Below are positions 10,710-23,139 of a stretch of DNA of 64,000 nt, in pieces. A program made the position numbers and the translations under genes. Position 1 is the stretch's first letter, and every line of letters begins with the position of its first letter. This stretch comes from Suillus spraguei. Taxonomy: Eukaryota; Basidiomycota; Agaricomycetes; Boletales; Suillaceae. The stretch spans positions 98,772-162,771 of the forward strand of contig JABCPU010000133.1 of NCBI GenBank assembly GCA_016800925.1, written 5' to 3'. The notes below the pieces were generated by a model that saw only the letters and a program-made list of their open reading frames with translations, had not been told where the DNA came from and did no database searches.

Positions 10710-12159
10710 ATGAATGAAACTTGCTCTCAAAGTTATCAGGTATGTTCCACTTTATCTAGCTCATGTCTTCAACTGATCATGCGACAGCCCCGGTATGCCC
10801 TCAATACCCCAGCCACATTTCCTACCCAGCGTCAGCACCACCCTTCTCCTTCACCTCAGTATGAATTTGATGATAATGTCATTGATCCTGCCCTTCATCC
10901 GCTTCCTGACAGCGTTGATCTGGACTTGACTGACCCAGTTGTCATTGCTGAGGCACGTGGCTATGCTGCTGCCTCTAAAACAGCTGGGGCTCATCGCAAA
11001 GTTCACACCACCCAAACCAAGGGCAAGGAAAACTCAGGAGTGTGAGCCACCAAGTGTGCCCATGAGACCATGGCTGACGATGATGAGGGTGGCACCAGGA
11101 TCAAGCGTGGATGCCCATCAGGTTCTAATAATTATACTACTGCTGACACTAAGGCACTTCTCGACTTTGTCGAAAATGAATTGCTGCTTGGTCAGCGAGG
11201 CTGGCAGGCAGTACATGCGAAGTTCTCAGAGTGGGCAAAAGACCTGGGATGTCCGGTCCACAAAGCTAGCTCCCTTGAAACAAAGTTTAAACAGGTAAGA
11301 CATCTGCTCATTCGATTACTTTTGACTAACCTCTCCTTAGCTCATTAAGACTACCAAACCTACTGGAGATGGTGTTTGCCCTCCTGATGTCACCCGTGCA
11401 CACCAAATCGACACACTTATCAATGAATGAGCAGGCACACACGATCTCAATGATGTAGACTATAATGACAACCCTCATGACGATACTCGCTCTATCTCTT
11501 CTGGTCTAGATGAGCCACACCATGTGGCTGTTACAAAGGCCATGCACACAGAAGCTCCTGTTCCACGACACAATGCACATGGTGCTGCCGCTGCAGAGTT
11601 GCTAACTCAACTCTCAGGTGCATTTGATCCTGTTGCAGTGCAAGCTCGTGATGGAGAACGAGCAGATTGTAATCTTGCCAATACTCAGCTAATGGCACAG
11701 GCCCAGCAGCTCCGAGATGCACAGACCAGAATCGATACACTTCATGCACAAGTGTTTGATTTGTGTAGTAAGTTATATGATTCTCAACATGCCTGTGATA
11801 TGGCAGAACTATGTGTCAAGATGATGCAGTCTCAGACATCAGGATCTGGCAGTCATCGCCATAGGAAAATTCGTTCTCCACCTCCAAAAAAAAAGTCCTT
11901 GATGCATGAATATTACCCAGATGAAGGCCAATCAATCAGGTGGTTATCAGACAAAGAATTCGCACCATATGATGATTCATCTGTCGAAGAAGACTCACAT
12001 GTTGAAGGTCCATCATGTGTTGGAAGGGAAGCTAGACGATGCATGTCTGTATCTTGTTGTCTGGTTATGCAACATTTGCAAGGAGCAAAGGACACCATTG
12101 TGGATGACGAGTCTGCCAGTGTCACATACAATACTAAGGAAGGCACCCCAGAGGTTTGA
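10710..12159 (+). pseudogene. Harbinger-associated Myb/SANT-like protein
   Basis: Exons 10710-10739, 10789-11294 and 11341-12159 join through GT-AG introns of 49 and 46 bp. The middle exon holds the conserved KRGCPSGSNNYTTADTKALL, ENELLLGQRGWQAVHAKF and LETKFKQ, the Myb-like (DUF6818-type) DNA-binding domain that fungal Harbinger elements carry beside their transposase. The C-terminal part has a heptad-like stretch (LRDAQTRIDTLHAQVFDL) and a basic SPPPKKK patch. Such partners are thought to recruit transposase to the element ends. Two in-frame TGA codons interrupt it, 11043-11045 and 11428-11430, both where CGA (Arg) fits. It converges on the transposase gene. Confidence 0.75.
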
Positions 12160-12567
12160 AGGTCATTTGTTTTGACAATTACATTTCTTCATTTTACTTT
12201 CAAGTCTATCTCTTGCGTTCTCTTAGCTTTTAATTGACTTGACTGTGCAAGTCTTTAATTTGTTGTGTTTCATTCAATATGGTCTTACAAGTCTTTCGTA
12301 CATCATAGCTGTTCATACATTCCCCATTTTGTTCCATTCTCCAAAGCCAGTAGTTAGTATTTACTGATACTCTAATGTTACATGAAATCTAGTGACCCAG
12401 TCTTTCTGCCTTTGCTCCAAAAATAGCATATTTTCAAAATTATGCCAGACCTCCATGTATTCATCAGTTGCTTGCCAGTGATTCATATATACAGTATGTA
12501 TTTAATTGATGCCCACTTTCTTTGAACGCAGATTGTGTAGACAAACACATATTTCAATAAGGTCACC

Positions 12568-13716
12568 TCAGGCCTCTTTGTCTGATATATCAAGTGGAAC
12601 ATGGAGACAGCCAAATGCACCTTGTAGGCTTTGCATACCCCACTCAGCTGTCTGTCGGTAGGAAAGTAATTCCCGATTGAATGCCATGTGTTCCTCTATG
12701 TCCACTGCTGAGCCTCGCAAGGTTTGACCCTGTTTGAGAGGTGCGCAAATATGACCATTGATATTGTTGCTTCCACGTGGGAAGGCAGTGTCAGCCACAA
12801 TATAGTAGCCTGCAGGAGTGTGATCTCAAAGGGCTGCATAATTTTCCTTTGCAACACGAGAGTCATGCCAGCTCCCTGGCGCATTTGTCCTGGCTGCTAT
12901 GATTATGCCTGAGATACATGTCATTAGTAGTACTAATTTGTTTAAAGATCAATGAGGCTTACCTTGAGATGAAAATGCGAGAACTGAACTGATAAAATGC
13001 TCCGACAACCAGTCATTGAATGTGGCATTTTCAATATCAACGTCATCTGACGTTTGCACAGGAAGTTTCAAGCCATCTATGCTACCAAAGGCTCCCTGAA
13101 GTTGTGCATGACATGCCACCACAAGAGCATTGCATTCCCTGAACTCGTCTCCTTGCAACCAACAGACCTTGGCATCAACCATGTTGCACAGAGTGAGGAG
13201 GAGTATGTGCAGGCCAAATGAAAGGTACCATGATACTGTTGTTGGGATGAGTGCAAAAATCTGTTGCAGACTAATTTGATGCATTGTCAAGTTTAGGTAG
13301 TGTAATACAAGGCCAAGGGCACCTCCAGCATCAAGAGATCATCGTTCGACACGAGGATTAGCATGCTGACTGATGTTGTCATGAGGAATGGGTGTATGGT
13401 ACCAATGTTTTGCACAGCCAGAGGTGAGTATGAAGGTGAATGTCTCCACATCAAAACCCATGGTTGTAATGATGGCTCGATCATTCTGGCTCGCAAATAA
13501 AGCTTGCCATGGGGTACTCATCTGTGGATTTGGAAGGAGCTGTGCACAGCAAAGGTATTGTCGTCGTGGTTGACATCTGTCAATGTGGTCTTGTTGAGTC
13601 AGCTCAGTTCCCACCAGTACAGTAGCTGCAACAATGAGTGCAGATTCCTCATTGTCGATTACTTCTGTCTCTATCTCATTTTGCAATGCTTGATATTGAT
13701 ATAAAATATCATCCAT
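12568..13716 (-). pseudogene. PIF/Harbinger DDE transposase
   Basis: Exons 13716-12963 and 12908-12568 join around a 54-bp GT-AG intron and give 364 codons. The family order is plain: GGALGLVLHYLN, QGAFGSIDGLKLPV (first Asp), NAPGSWHDSRVA, VADTAFPRGS (second Asp), SYRQTAEWGMQSLQGAFG (catalytic Glu). The nuclease would cut and paste the element at 3-bp targets. Two TGA codons break it, at 13341-13339 just before SLDAGG and at 12828-12826 just before DHTPAG. Both sit where homologues have Arg, so CGA to TGA changes are the simplest explanation; otherwise the frame is whole. Confidence 0.85.
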
Positions 13717-13837
13717 GATATTCTATGGGCCTATGGTTTGGTTTTTTGTACAGAATATTTGATTGTGTAACTTCAAAAATATTTTTCAAAGTCTGGTATA
13801 TGATAATCCACATTATTTTGCCTACGGGAAGTCACCC

Positions 13838-14514
13838 AATATATTTTTATGCAGGGTTTTATTTAGCCCACGCACTGCCACACTGTATATGAACATATGT
13901 ATAGTTCTTCAGCAGTGTGTGGGTGGCTTGGAGCAGTGTTCTGCCGGTCAGTGTACATTTATCAAGGTTAAGGTATGTTCGAGTGGTGAACTTGTGAAGA
14001 TCTGAAGAGGCTCAGACTAGAAACGAGAGAGAGAGAACTCAGTCTTAGTTGGAAAGACTACACTATGACAGGTTCATACCTAGAAATGAGAGAGAGAGAA
14101 CTATACATCATTAGTACTAAGTATGATGTTCAAGTTGTAGTAAGTAGCTCACCTCAGTCTTAGTTGGAAAGACTGAGGGAAGAGAATTCTATGGACGCTG
14201 AATATTAGAGGATCGTTTGAACGGAGAACGAAAATATGAACGTGGATGAAATGTGTATGATAAGTATGTAATGATAGATAAGAGGAACATATCTTGATAG
14301 AACTTTCCCGTGGGTGCAAGTGAACTGAACACGTGCAGTGCCAGATGTCCTGCCTGGATATTATGTATATAATCATATCTGATTGGATGACAAAGCACAA
14401 GTGAATGTTCGAAGTGCTGTATGCAGTACGCCAATGATCACAGAATTGATAGTACTAGACTACTACTACTAAGAAGCAGGTTCTTTCAACATATTCCCTT
14501 CTACATATCATCTG
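13838..14514. other. Unassigned flank between Harbinger and Gypsy 1
   Basis: No gene. CAGTCTTAGTTGGAAAGACT occurs twice (about 14040 and 14156), and two blocks rich in GAGAGAGAGAACT lie near 14030 and 14090, so it may be part of an unrecognised LTR. The last five bases, ATCTG (14510-14514), are the target duplication of Gypsy element 1. Confidence 0.5.
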
Positions 14515-15000
14515 TGTTACAGTCGTACATGCCCCTATTCATTTTCTCTTCGTCTCCTTTACTTGTATATTGTATATTACATAACATGACTCTGACTCAT
14601 GTGCTCAACGCATCTGTACTATAGTTGCCTTCCTTCTTTGGATATGCACTTATGCTCTCACATCTCTCTCTTGGTCCGTGCGCACATATTGACCTATTTA
14701 AGCACATTGTATTACACTTGTATACTTTACTTTAATCTTACTGGGTTTTACCTGGAACATCCTTCGCTTAGGTCTCCAACCTAAGTTGTCTTGAATCGTC
14801 TCTAAGTCTAAGCACTCCTTAGCCTTAGTCTCTATTCTCGTAGAACCTCTTAAGACTTGTCTTTGAGGCTGAACCCTTGATAGTACTCGGAACGCGTTCC
14901 TTGTACTTTCACCTTGTCCTCTCCTGGACATGGTAGAACTTCCAAGCAGACTGTCTGTGTCTTTTCACTGTTGCTGGTGACACCATCCCAGTTCGTAACA
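14515..15000 (+). repeat. Gypsy 1 5' LTR
   Basis: TGTTACAGTCGTAC ... CAGTTCGTAACA, 486 bp, the same length as its partner at 22597-23082. I could not assign a primer-binding site in the bases after 15000. Confidence 0.9.
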
Positions 15001-15128
15001 AAAGATTAAAGTCCACCTGATCGTCGACTATCCAGGCTTTGACCCTGAAATCTGATACAGCCCTAACGGACAGCAAGACCGCGCGTGTAGGCACCGAGAA
15101 CATATAACTCACCAGACAAATCACCATC

Positions 15129-15960
15129 ATGACTACCACCAAAGAATTTGAATACAAAATCGGTCTTCCAACCAGTTTTGACGGAGAGGTGACAACTCTC
15201 TGGAATTCATCCAATCATGCAATCTGTGCTTCGATATCAATGAAAAGCTTTACACCACTGATAAGCAGAAAATCATTTTCATTACATCCTTCATGAGCGA
15301 GAAGAACACCAAATCTTGGAAAGAGCAATTCCTTTCTCATGCTCAGTCAACTGATACCTCTGGACAAAAGGTTGGTTACAGAATGTTGAAGGATTTTATG
15401 AAAAGCTTCAATGAAGCCTTTGAACCAGTGGATACCAGAGGGACCGCATTAACAAAGCTCAGGGACCTCAAACAAGGAAGTGGCGATCTCCACACCTACA
15501 TCGCTGACTTCGAGGCACTTGCAGCCAAGGCTCACATCACCGACGATGCAACAAAGATTCAATTCTTCCAAGACAGCCTCAACCTAGGTATCCTAACCAA
15601 GCTCTTCGCACCAGGAGATGTCTCAGAGATATTCCGCAACGTGGTATTGCAATGCATTGCCATTGACAACTCCCACCATTGCCTTCTAGCGTTACGAGCA
15701 CGTCATGCTCCACAGAAGAAGAAGAACTATGGAAACGCACATTACACACCCAGTCATGATTCAAATGCAATGGTCGTAGATTGAATCTCTGATATGGAGA
15801 GATTCGAATGTATGAAAAAAGGGCAATGCTTCGGATGCAAGAAGACCGGACACCGTATTCATAACTGTCCTGAAAGAAAGAAGAAAACTCTGCTCTGTCA
15901 AACTGAGGTTAAAGATGAAGAAGAAGAAGAAACTGTGAGGTGGCTTGTAGAGGATTTTTA
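15129..15960 (+). pseudogene. Gypsy 1 Gag
   Basis: It starts MTTTKEFEYKIGLPTSFDGE and, after a one-base frame shift near 15200, continues EFIQSCNLCFDINEKLYTTD, TSFMSEKNTKSWKEQF and FEALAAKAHITDD, a typical retrotransposon Gag capsid. A CCHC zinc knuckle, CFGCKKTGHRIHNC, lies at about 15827-15868 behind an in-frame TGA at 15782. Gag would form the virus-like particle and bind element RNA. Confidence 0.8.
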
Positions 15961-18900
15961 AATTGGAGAAACAAGGATTCGACGTATGTTTCTCCCAATG
16001 TATTACTAAGGCTTGTACATGCTGTAGGTGAAAGAAAAGAACTTCGTATCCCTATCACCCTTCACTCGCGTACTCGCTTAAAATTCGTCGACACTACTGC
16101 TGTCATTGATTTCAGCGCAGCAGGAACATTTAATTCTGAGGAGTTTGTGAAACTCCATCAAATCACACGACGAAAACTTAAGACACCATTTCGAGTCACT
16201 ACAGCGGATGGAACTCTTATCAAGGGGGGCCGATCATGCACTACTGTCTCCTAGTGGTCAAAATTGATGAATGAACCATGTATGGAAAGTTCAATATCAC
16301 TAAACTAGGACGAAGAGATCAAATCCTTCTGGGAATCCCGTGGTTACGCACCATGAACCCCAGTATAGATTGGGCCGCTGAAACACTTGTCCTCCCCCGG
16401 ACAACGAAGTCTGATGAAATTGAAATCAACTTGGATACAGATCGAAAGAAGAACGGGTTACCCCCGGCTTTCCATTGTCATCCCAAGAAATGGAAAAATT
16501 CACAACTTCTGAAATCCCTTGTTACCCCTTCTATTAACATCCCTGATGTTCCAGAAGATCCAGAACCTGAAATACGAATGCCATGTACTACAAATCCCAC
16601 CCCCCGTGTACAACTACCAAGAGCAGTTTCACCGATTCTTCGCGCAGAAAAGCGCAAGAACAACTCTGAACCCGAGTATCGGGCCGGACCAGAACCTATT
16701 GAGCAATGGCCAATAGAAGAACAGAAGTATGGAAAAAGAAAAGCGGAAGAAGAAATCCCTGGATGGGATACAAACGTACCAAAACTATCCAAGTTCTACG
16801 TGCCTCCAAAAACTCTTCAAAATACTCCTTCAGCTTCAATCGAAGAAATCCCCGATGAAAACGAACCCATGCCCTCATTGATCCCAACAGAGGATGATGA
16901 CCAATTCAACACCATGCAAGATGTCTGGCATGTGCCAGAAGTATGTGAAATTTCCTCTTATGAGCTTGGAGACAGAGAATTCCTTGTGGAATATGACATG
17001 GATGGAGTTAGTATGAGAATCATTGAAGAAGTATCCATGGATACACCCCTCACATGTGATGGGACTTCCCAACTCGAACAACTCCCCAACTACTCCACAA
17101 TCTCCCTTCCCCCTCCGAAATACAGCAATAAAGCTCAGGAATTCGCTACGGATGAGAAAGAGAAGAAAAAGAAATCTTTTGAAGAATTGGTCCTGGAATA
17201 CTTGCACGACTTTGTGGATGTCTTTGCTAAAGACGGATTGAACAAACTACCCCCTGAACGCCCTGGTATTGATCATCAGATCAATACTAAACCTGGTTTT
17301 ATTCCCCGCACATCTAAGGTTTACCCACTATCGGAAAAAGAATGCACTGCTGTCAAAATGTTTATCGATGAAAATGTTGCAAAGGGTTTCATCTCAGAAT
17401 CAAAGTCACCCCAAGCTAGTGGCTTCTTCTTTGTGGGAAAGAAGAGTGGAGAATTGTGCCCCTGTCAAGATTATCGCTACATCAATGATTGGACAGTCAA
17501 GAACACTTATCCACTGCCACTTCCTATTTCCCTTGTCGCACGCCTTCACAATGCACAGTTCTTTATGAAAATGGATATTTGGTCCGGTTATAATCACATT
17601 CATATCCATCCTGACGATCACTGGAAAGCGGCTTTTACTACGGAATTTGGCCTCTTGGAACCGAACATCATGTTCTTTGGCCTCTGCAATTCCCCGGCAA
17701 CTTTCCAAGCACATATGAATTGTACCTTCCAGCAGGAAATCAATGAAGGATGGATGGTTATCTACATGGACGATATCCTGATTTTCTCCAGGACTATGGC
17801 AGAACACTGCGAACGGACAAGACGGGTTTTAATGAAGATACAAAAGGAACATTTGTTCCTGAAACCGGAGAAATGCACCTTTGATGCAGAAGAAGTGGAA
17901 TACCTCAGAATGATAATTTGCCCAGGACAAGTTGCTATGTACACTGCCAAGACCACGGGAATTGCTGAATGGCCAATCCCGAAATCTGTAAAAGAAGTAC
18001 AGTCATTCCTCGGCTTTTGCAACTTCTACCGCATGTTCATTTCCCACTACTCTGACATCGCTCGACCCCTTATCAAATTAACAAAGAAAGATAAGACCTT
18101 TGACTGGTCAACCAAATGTATGGATACTTTGCTTCACATCCCAACCGGTACTTCGTAACCCTGACCCTTCCCAACAATTTGCCATTGCTACCGATGCTTC
18201 GCTTGTAGCAACTGGCAGAGTTCTCTTACAGACTGATGAGAATGGAGTTTATCACCCATGCGCATATCTCTTGCAGTCTTTGAACCCTGCAGAACACAAT
18301 TACCAAATCTTTGATCGGGAACTTCTTGCCGTGATCCGGGCACTGAATGAATGGCGTCATTATCTTGAAGGAAATCCGCACCCTGTCCTGGTGTTCACCG
18401 ACCACAAGAATCTTCTATACTTTAGAAGTGCACAGAAGCTTACCCATCGCCAAGCACGTTGGCAATTGATTCTGTCTATTTACGACATCGAACTACATCA
18501 CATTGCAGGTACCAAATTGGCAGTACCCAATGCCCTCTCTTGTCGGTCCGACTTTGACTCCGGAAAAGATGATAACAAAGACCAGACCCTCCTCCCTGAT
18601 GCTCTATTCGTTCATCTTATCAATACCAACCTAAAGGATGTCTTATCATCCTCTGACCCCCTCGATGACCCCATCTTCGAAACAGCATCCGATGCCCTGG
18701 ATGGCATGTGCCTCCCCCCTATGAAGTCGACACTCTCTGACTGGAAGATTGAGGAGAACGTCCTCTATTTTAAGAATAATGCCTACATTCCACCAGCACA
18801 TCGCCCTGATATCCTGAAACAGTTTCATGATCATCCTACTGTGGGACATCCCAGTAGATTCAAAATGGAAGAACTCGTCAAAAGGGAAGCTTGGTGGCCT

Positions 18901-20067
18901 GCTATGGGCTCTTATGTTCGGAAATATGTCGAGGGTTGCGCCCTTTATCAGCAAATGAAGGCGGATACACATCCCGTTCGACCTCCACTGACCCTGATCC
19001 CTTCATCTGCGACTCGCCCTTTTTCTCAGATCTCTGTTGATCTTATCACCGACCTCCCCATCTCTGGCAGGTTTGACAGTATCATGGTCGTGGTAGACCA
19101 TGGCCTTATGAAGGGGGTAATTATTATCCCTTGTATGAAAACCGTTACTTCTGAAGGCATTGCCAAATTATTCTTGAAACACGTCTATCGTTGATTTGGA
19201 CTCCATGACAAAGTCATCTCTGATCGTGGTCCGCAGTTCCTATCTCATTTCTCCAAGGAGCTTGCTCGACTTCTCGACTACGTCATCGCCCCATCTACGG
19301 CCTATCACCCTCAGACTGATGGTCAAACTGAGCGACTCAATCAGGAGCTCGAAACGTACCTACGCATCTATTGCTGCAATAACCCTGAAGATTGGATAGA
19401 ACACCTACCAATCGCCGAATTTGTCCACAACCACCAAAAACACGATGCAAGGAATGCATCACCTTTTTATCTAATGATGGGATACAAACCATGTGCTATC
19501 CCTCACCTGATCCCCGACTCACCTGTCCCTGCAGCAGAAGATCGAGTATGATCCCTGCAGAAGATAAGAGAAGAAGCAATCGCCTGCCATAACATTGCGA
19601 TGCAAACAATGGCCGAATGATCCTGAGGAGAGAAGTACACTCCATGGAAGATCGGAGATAAGGTCTGGCTATCTGCTACTAATCTTAGACTCAAACTCCC
19701 ATCACGGAAACTTGCACCGAAACAATACGGACCTTTCCAAATCATCGATGTCTTATCGCCCATCACATTTACGCTCAAACTCCCTCCACAATGGAAAATT
19801 CATCCTACTTTCCATGCTTCCATCTTATCGTCCTATAGCGAAACAGACGTACACGGCCCAAACTTCCCCAAACCACTGCCTGATATTATTGAAGAAGAAG
19901 AATACGAAGTAGAAGCAATTCTTTCTCACAAAGGAACCGGCATTCGCCGATGCTATCTTGTTTCCTGGAAAGGATATTCATCGGGAGATAACAAATGGCT
20001 CCCAGAAAAGAACTTGAAGAACTCCGCTCGAATCCTGAATGCTTATAAGAAGCAACACTCTCTTTGA
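15961..20067 (+). pseudogene. Gypsy 1 Pol (PR-RT-RH-IN-chromodomain)
   Basis: Protease at about 16040-16250 has TTAVIDFSAAGTF where the family has a DSGA-type active site, so it is probably dead. Reverse transcriptase runs about 17220-17810, with VIYMDDILIFSR (YMDD at 17763-17774) and SFLGFCNFYRMF. A frameshift near 18120 leads to RNase H (IATDASLVATGRVLLQTDEN, FTDHKNLLYF). Integrase has HDHPTVGH and a changed second Cys (CALYQQ), then SVDLITDLP, VISDRGPQF and QTDGQTERLNQELE. A chromodomain (YEVEAILSHKG...YLVSWKGYSS) closes the protein at 20067. Integrase is broken by TGA at 19192, 19549, 19618 and 19624, each where Arg (CGA) fits. Confidence 0.9.
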
Positions 20068-20091
20068 TTATTCTTCAGTCAATCAAACTGC

Positions 20092-21056
20092 TGTAAAGAT
20101 TCAACCTAGCTTGGGCTGTAGATAAACCACTGCCTAAACTAGTATGTTAGTCTTGCGCTCCGTCTAGTCTGCTTCACTTGTAAGAACAAGAGTGTTCGAC
20201 CCTAAAGGGGGATGCCTAATTAGTATGGTCCAGTTCGAGTCTAACTTCTTTGCGAAACAAGTGTTTGAGTCAGCGGTAAGTTGCCGCGGTCAGCGATGAT
20301 ACCGCCGGAACTAGTGTCGTGCATTGCAGTGCTACCATCGTCAAGATAAAGTCAGTAACAGTTGTGTCTAGCAAGTGATGTCGAGCGGTGGTCTCAGCGG
20401 TAGTAGTAAGGTTGTGAGCGGTGCAAAGAAACAGTAAAGAAGACTGCAGTACTTTCAGTGGTAAAGCAGCAGTGCATGAGAAGTTCAGTCAAAAGTAACA
20501 ATCAAAAGTCCAGTGGTATGCCGGCGGTAACGGAGAACGAGCATGATGTATTAACAAGCGATAAGGGAACTTTAAAGACTATGTCCACTACTGGGTTGAT
20601 CCAGAGCTAGACAATAATCCTGACCTATAGTACGTGCAATGGTGTAAAATCAGGTACTTTATCGTGTGGGGTACGTGGTGCTTATATCCTACTTCATATG
20701 TACTCAGAATACTTTAGGCGAGATCAGTAGCACTGGAGTGTAGTAACCGCCGTAAGTAAACATAGCACAAGGCGCTGCGGCACGAGGCAACATGTAATAA
20801 CACTTGCCGTGGAATCAGTGATAACGAACAGGAAACAAACTACGCACCAAATGGAGCTATGCGGACGCGGCAAGGACATGGAAGGACATCGGTTCATGGA
20901 ACGTGGTGCGGCAGTTGGTATGGTGTGCAGTAAGCGTGGGATGCCGCCGGTACTGCTAAAGGGGTAAGAAGGCCATGGACTAGTGGTAACTCCTGTAGAC
21001 GTGAGACGAGTGTCAAAATATGGGGTTTTAAGCCCAGCGCTAATATGTTTGTTACA
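20092..21056 (+). mobile_element. Family A LTR-like unit, copy A2
   Basis: TGTAAAGATTCAACC ... ATATGTTTGTTACA, 965 bp, flanked by CTGC on both sides (20088-20091, 21057-21060). It is inserted between the chromodomain and the additional ORF of Gypsy element 1, so it is younger than that element. No coding content. Confidence 0.85.
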
Positions 21057-21091
21057 CTGCACAAGCACTTGATCAACTAAAACCTTTCGAA

Positions 21092-22563
21092 ATGTCCTTC
21101 CCCACTGCTTACATCACCCCTGTCACTATTGCCAACAATGACTCTGACTCCGACGCAGAAAACTACGGAACCCTTTCCACTGAAATCGACAACACCTCCT
21201 ATATTGAAGCCGCCCTTCTATGCGAAGGACATGCTCTCAAAATTGAAAGAATCCTCACCGAGAGAGGTGCCTTCCCCGCTTTACTCCTTGTCAACATCAT
21301 CCACACCGCTGCCATTATTGAAACTAATATCAATGAAACTACAGAAATCACTTACCGCCAGCGTATCCTACACCTACAGAAATGCATTCATTCTTATGCA
21401 ATGCTTTTGCTTCCCCATTCTTTTAAAAGTAATGTTGAAGAAGCTATTCACATTGTGGCTGAATGCCAAGCAGGTGTTGCTCAACCTCCCGCTCCGCAAA
21501 GAGATACGGACCCACTTCCAGTCCCTCCACCCCCTTCTTTGCGCATTTATTCTAACATTGATGCCTTTGCTGGCTTATACACTGCTGTTCAAGAAATTGG
21601 ACAGCTCACCAACGCAGTCGTCAAAACTATCCAGCAATCAGTCATGGAAACAAGAGCAGCCAGAAATTTAGTTGAAGAAGCTATTACTGATCTGCAGCAA
21701 ACTCAAGCAGACCTCACTTCCCCACGAACCCCATCTCCCATTGAACGACCAACTTCACTGCCCTCTGTTATAGTCTCCCATGATCACCCTGCATGGTTAT
21801 ACGAACCTTGCATGAACGAGCAGTGTGAAGCTGCGAAAATATTAGGGGTCCCTGTCACTGAGTTGGTGGCACTTGGTCCTTGACTTCGCGACCTCCATAT
21901 TCATCCTCCAATGTCCATCCTAGCATCATTTGGTCCAATGGACCGTGTCTTACCAGTCCTAGTAAAGGACTTCGGCATAACGTCCCCTTCCTCCTCCGAC
22001 GAACTTCTCAAGGTTGCTGAACAAGCAACTACTCCTGATCTCCCAACATAAGCATACACTCTTACCACTGAACAGCAGGCGCAGCTCAGATGTGACAATA
22101 CCTTCACTTTAAGTCATATGGCGCGACGGAAGGGAAAGAAGCATGCCAGGTCCACTAGTCCCAAACCCATTATCTCACCATCGCCATTACGCATGTCTAC
22201 CTCCAACACTGATGAAAATATGAAATGTCGGTTTTGCGGCATCATTGGACATCGGCAAAAGAATTGCCCCGAATACCAGTGTCAAATCTGTCTGCGACAC
22301 ACCCCTACCCATCTATCTATCTACTGCCCTCAGCGTATTGGAGATCCCCCATTTACGCTTACTTGGAAGGACGATGGATTTATGATGCACTTTGTAGGTG
22401 GGAGCAGTATCTTATTAATCATCGACGAAGAAAGGCAGGTCGACGAGCAAGGACTGTAGCAGAAGAAGAAGCGGTTTATATGCTAGGGGGAAGCACTGCT
22501 GATGAAGACATCGCTAACTATGATGACTATGATCCCATCTATGATGCCAATTGTGATATATGA
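21092..22563 (+). pseudogene. Extra zinc-knuckle ORF downstream of Gypsy 1 pol
   Basis: A second protein lies between pol and the 3' LTR. It starts MSFPTAYITPVTIANNDSDS, is largely helical in look, and has a Pro-rich middle (PPPPSLRI, SPRTPSPIERP). The frame continues through TGA 21881-21883 and TAA 22049-22051 to a basic stretch (MARRKGKKHARS). Two zinc-binding patterns follow, CRFCGIIGHRQKNC (CCHC) and CQICLRHTPTHLSIYC. Near 22380 the frame seems to shift, continuing GRWIYDALCRWEQYL to TGA 22561-22563. It looks like a Gag-like nucleic-acid-binding accessory protein. Function unknown; the stops show it is decayed. Confidence 0.65.
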
Positions 22564-22596
22564 AAGTCGGTGACTTTCCATGTAAAAAGGGGGTAA

Positions 22597-23082
22597 TGTT
22601 ACAGTCATACGTGCCCCTATTCATTTTCTCTTCATCTCCTTTACTTGTATATTGTATATTACATAACGTGACTCTGACTCATGTGCTCAACGCATCTGTA
22701 CTATAGTTGCCTTCCTTCTTTGGATATGCACTTACGCTCTCACGTCTCTCTCTTGGTCCGTGCGCACATATTGACCTATTTAAGCACATTGTATTACACT
22801 TGTATACTTTACTTTAATCTTACTGGGTTTTACCTGGAACATCCTTCGCTTAGGTCTCCAACCTAAGTCATCTTGAATCATCTCTAAGTCTAAGCACTCC
22901 TTAGCCTTAGTCTCTATTCTCGTAGAACCTCTTAAGACTTGTCTTTGAGGCTGAACCCTTGATAGTACTCGGAACGCGTTCCTTGTACTTTCACCTTGTC
23001 CTCTCCTGGACATTGTAGAACTTCCCAGCAGACCATCTGTGTCTTTTCACTGTCGCTGGTGATGCCATCCCAGTTTGTAACA
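22597..23082 (+). repeat. Gypsy 1 3' LTR
   Basis: 486 bp, TGTTACAGTCATACG ... CAGTTTGTAACA, preceded by the polypurine tract and followed by the target duplication ATCTG. Confidence 0.9.
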
Positions 23083-23139
23083 ATCTGAATCTACTCGTTG
23101 AAAAGATACAATCTAGCCTGGGCTGTAGATGAACCACGG

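Larger units (their letters stand above)
7799..13837. mobile_element. PIF/Harbinger DNA transposon (with nested insertions)
   Basis: The right end reads, inward, GGGTGACTTCCCGTAGGCAA and the left end has the same GGGTGACTTCCCGT, interrupted there by a hAT element and continued as AGGCAAAAATAATG after it. The ends are flanked by AAT (7796-7798 and 13838-13840), a 3-bp target duplication as expected for this superfamily. Inside lie a Myb-like gene (+) and a DDE transposase (-), the usual convergent two-gene content. Removing the hAT unit (7813-8844) and the family C unit (9437 to about 10308) leaves about 4.1 kb. Coding capacity is lost through four TGA codons. Confidence 0.85.
14515..23082 (+). 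mobile_element. Ty3/Gypsy element 1 (chromovirus type)
   Basis: Complete element with 486-bp LTRs (14515-15000 and 22597-23082) and a perfect 5-bp target duplication ATCTG (14510-14514, 23083-23087). A polypurine tract (AAAAAGGGGG) abuts the 3' LTR. Order: gag, protease, reverse transcriptase, RNase H, integrase, chromodomain, then an additional ORF. A family A unit is inserted after the chromodomain. Many TGA stops and several frameshifts make it non-autonomous. The LTRs differ at about 3 percent of sites by eye, mostly CpG-type transitions with two transversions. Confidence 0.9.

Noticed and set aside
14599..14931. Short open frames inside the Gypsy 1 LTRs, repeated near 22681-23013
   Set aside because: They recur only because the two LTRs are copies; nothing protein-like in composition.
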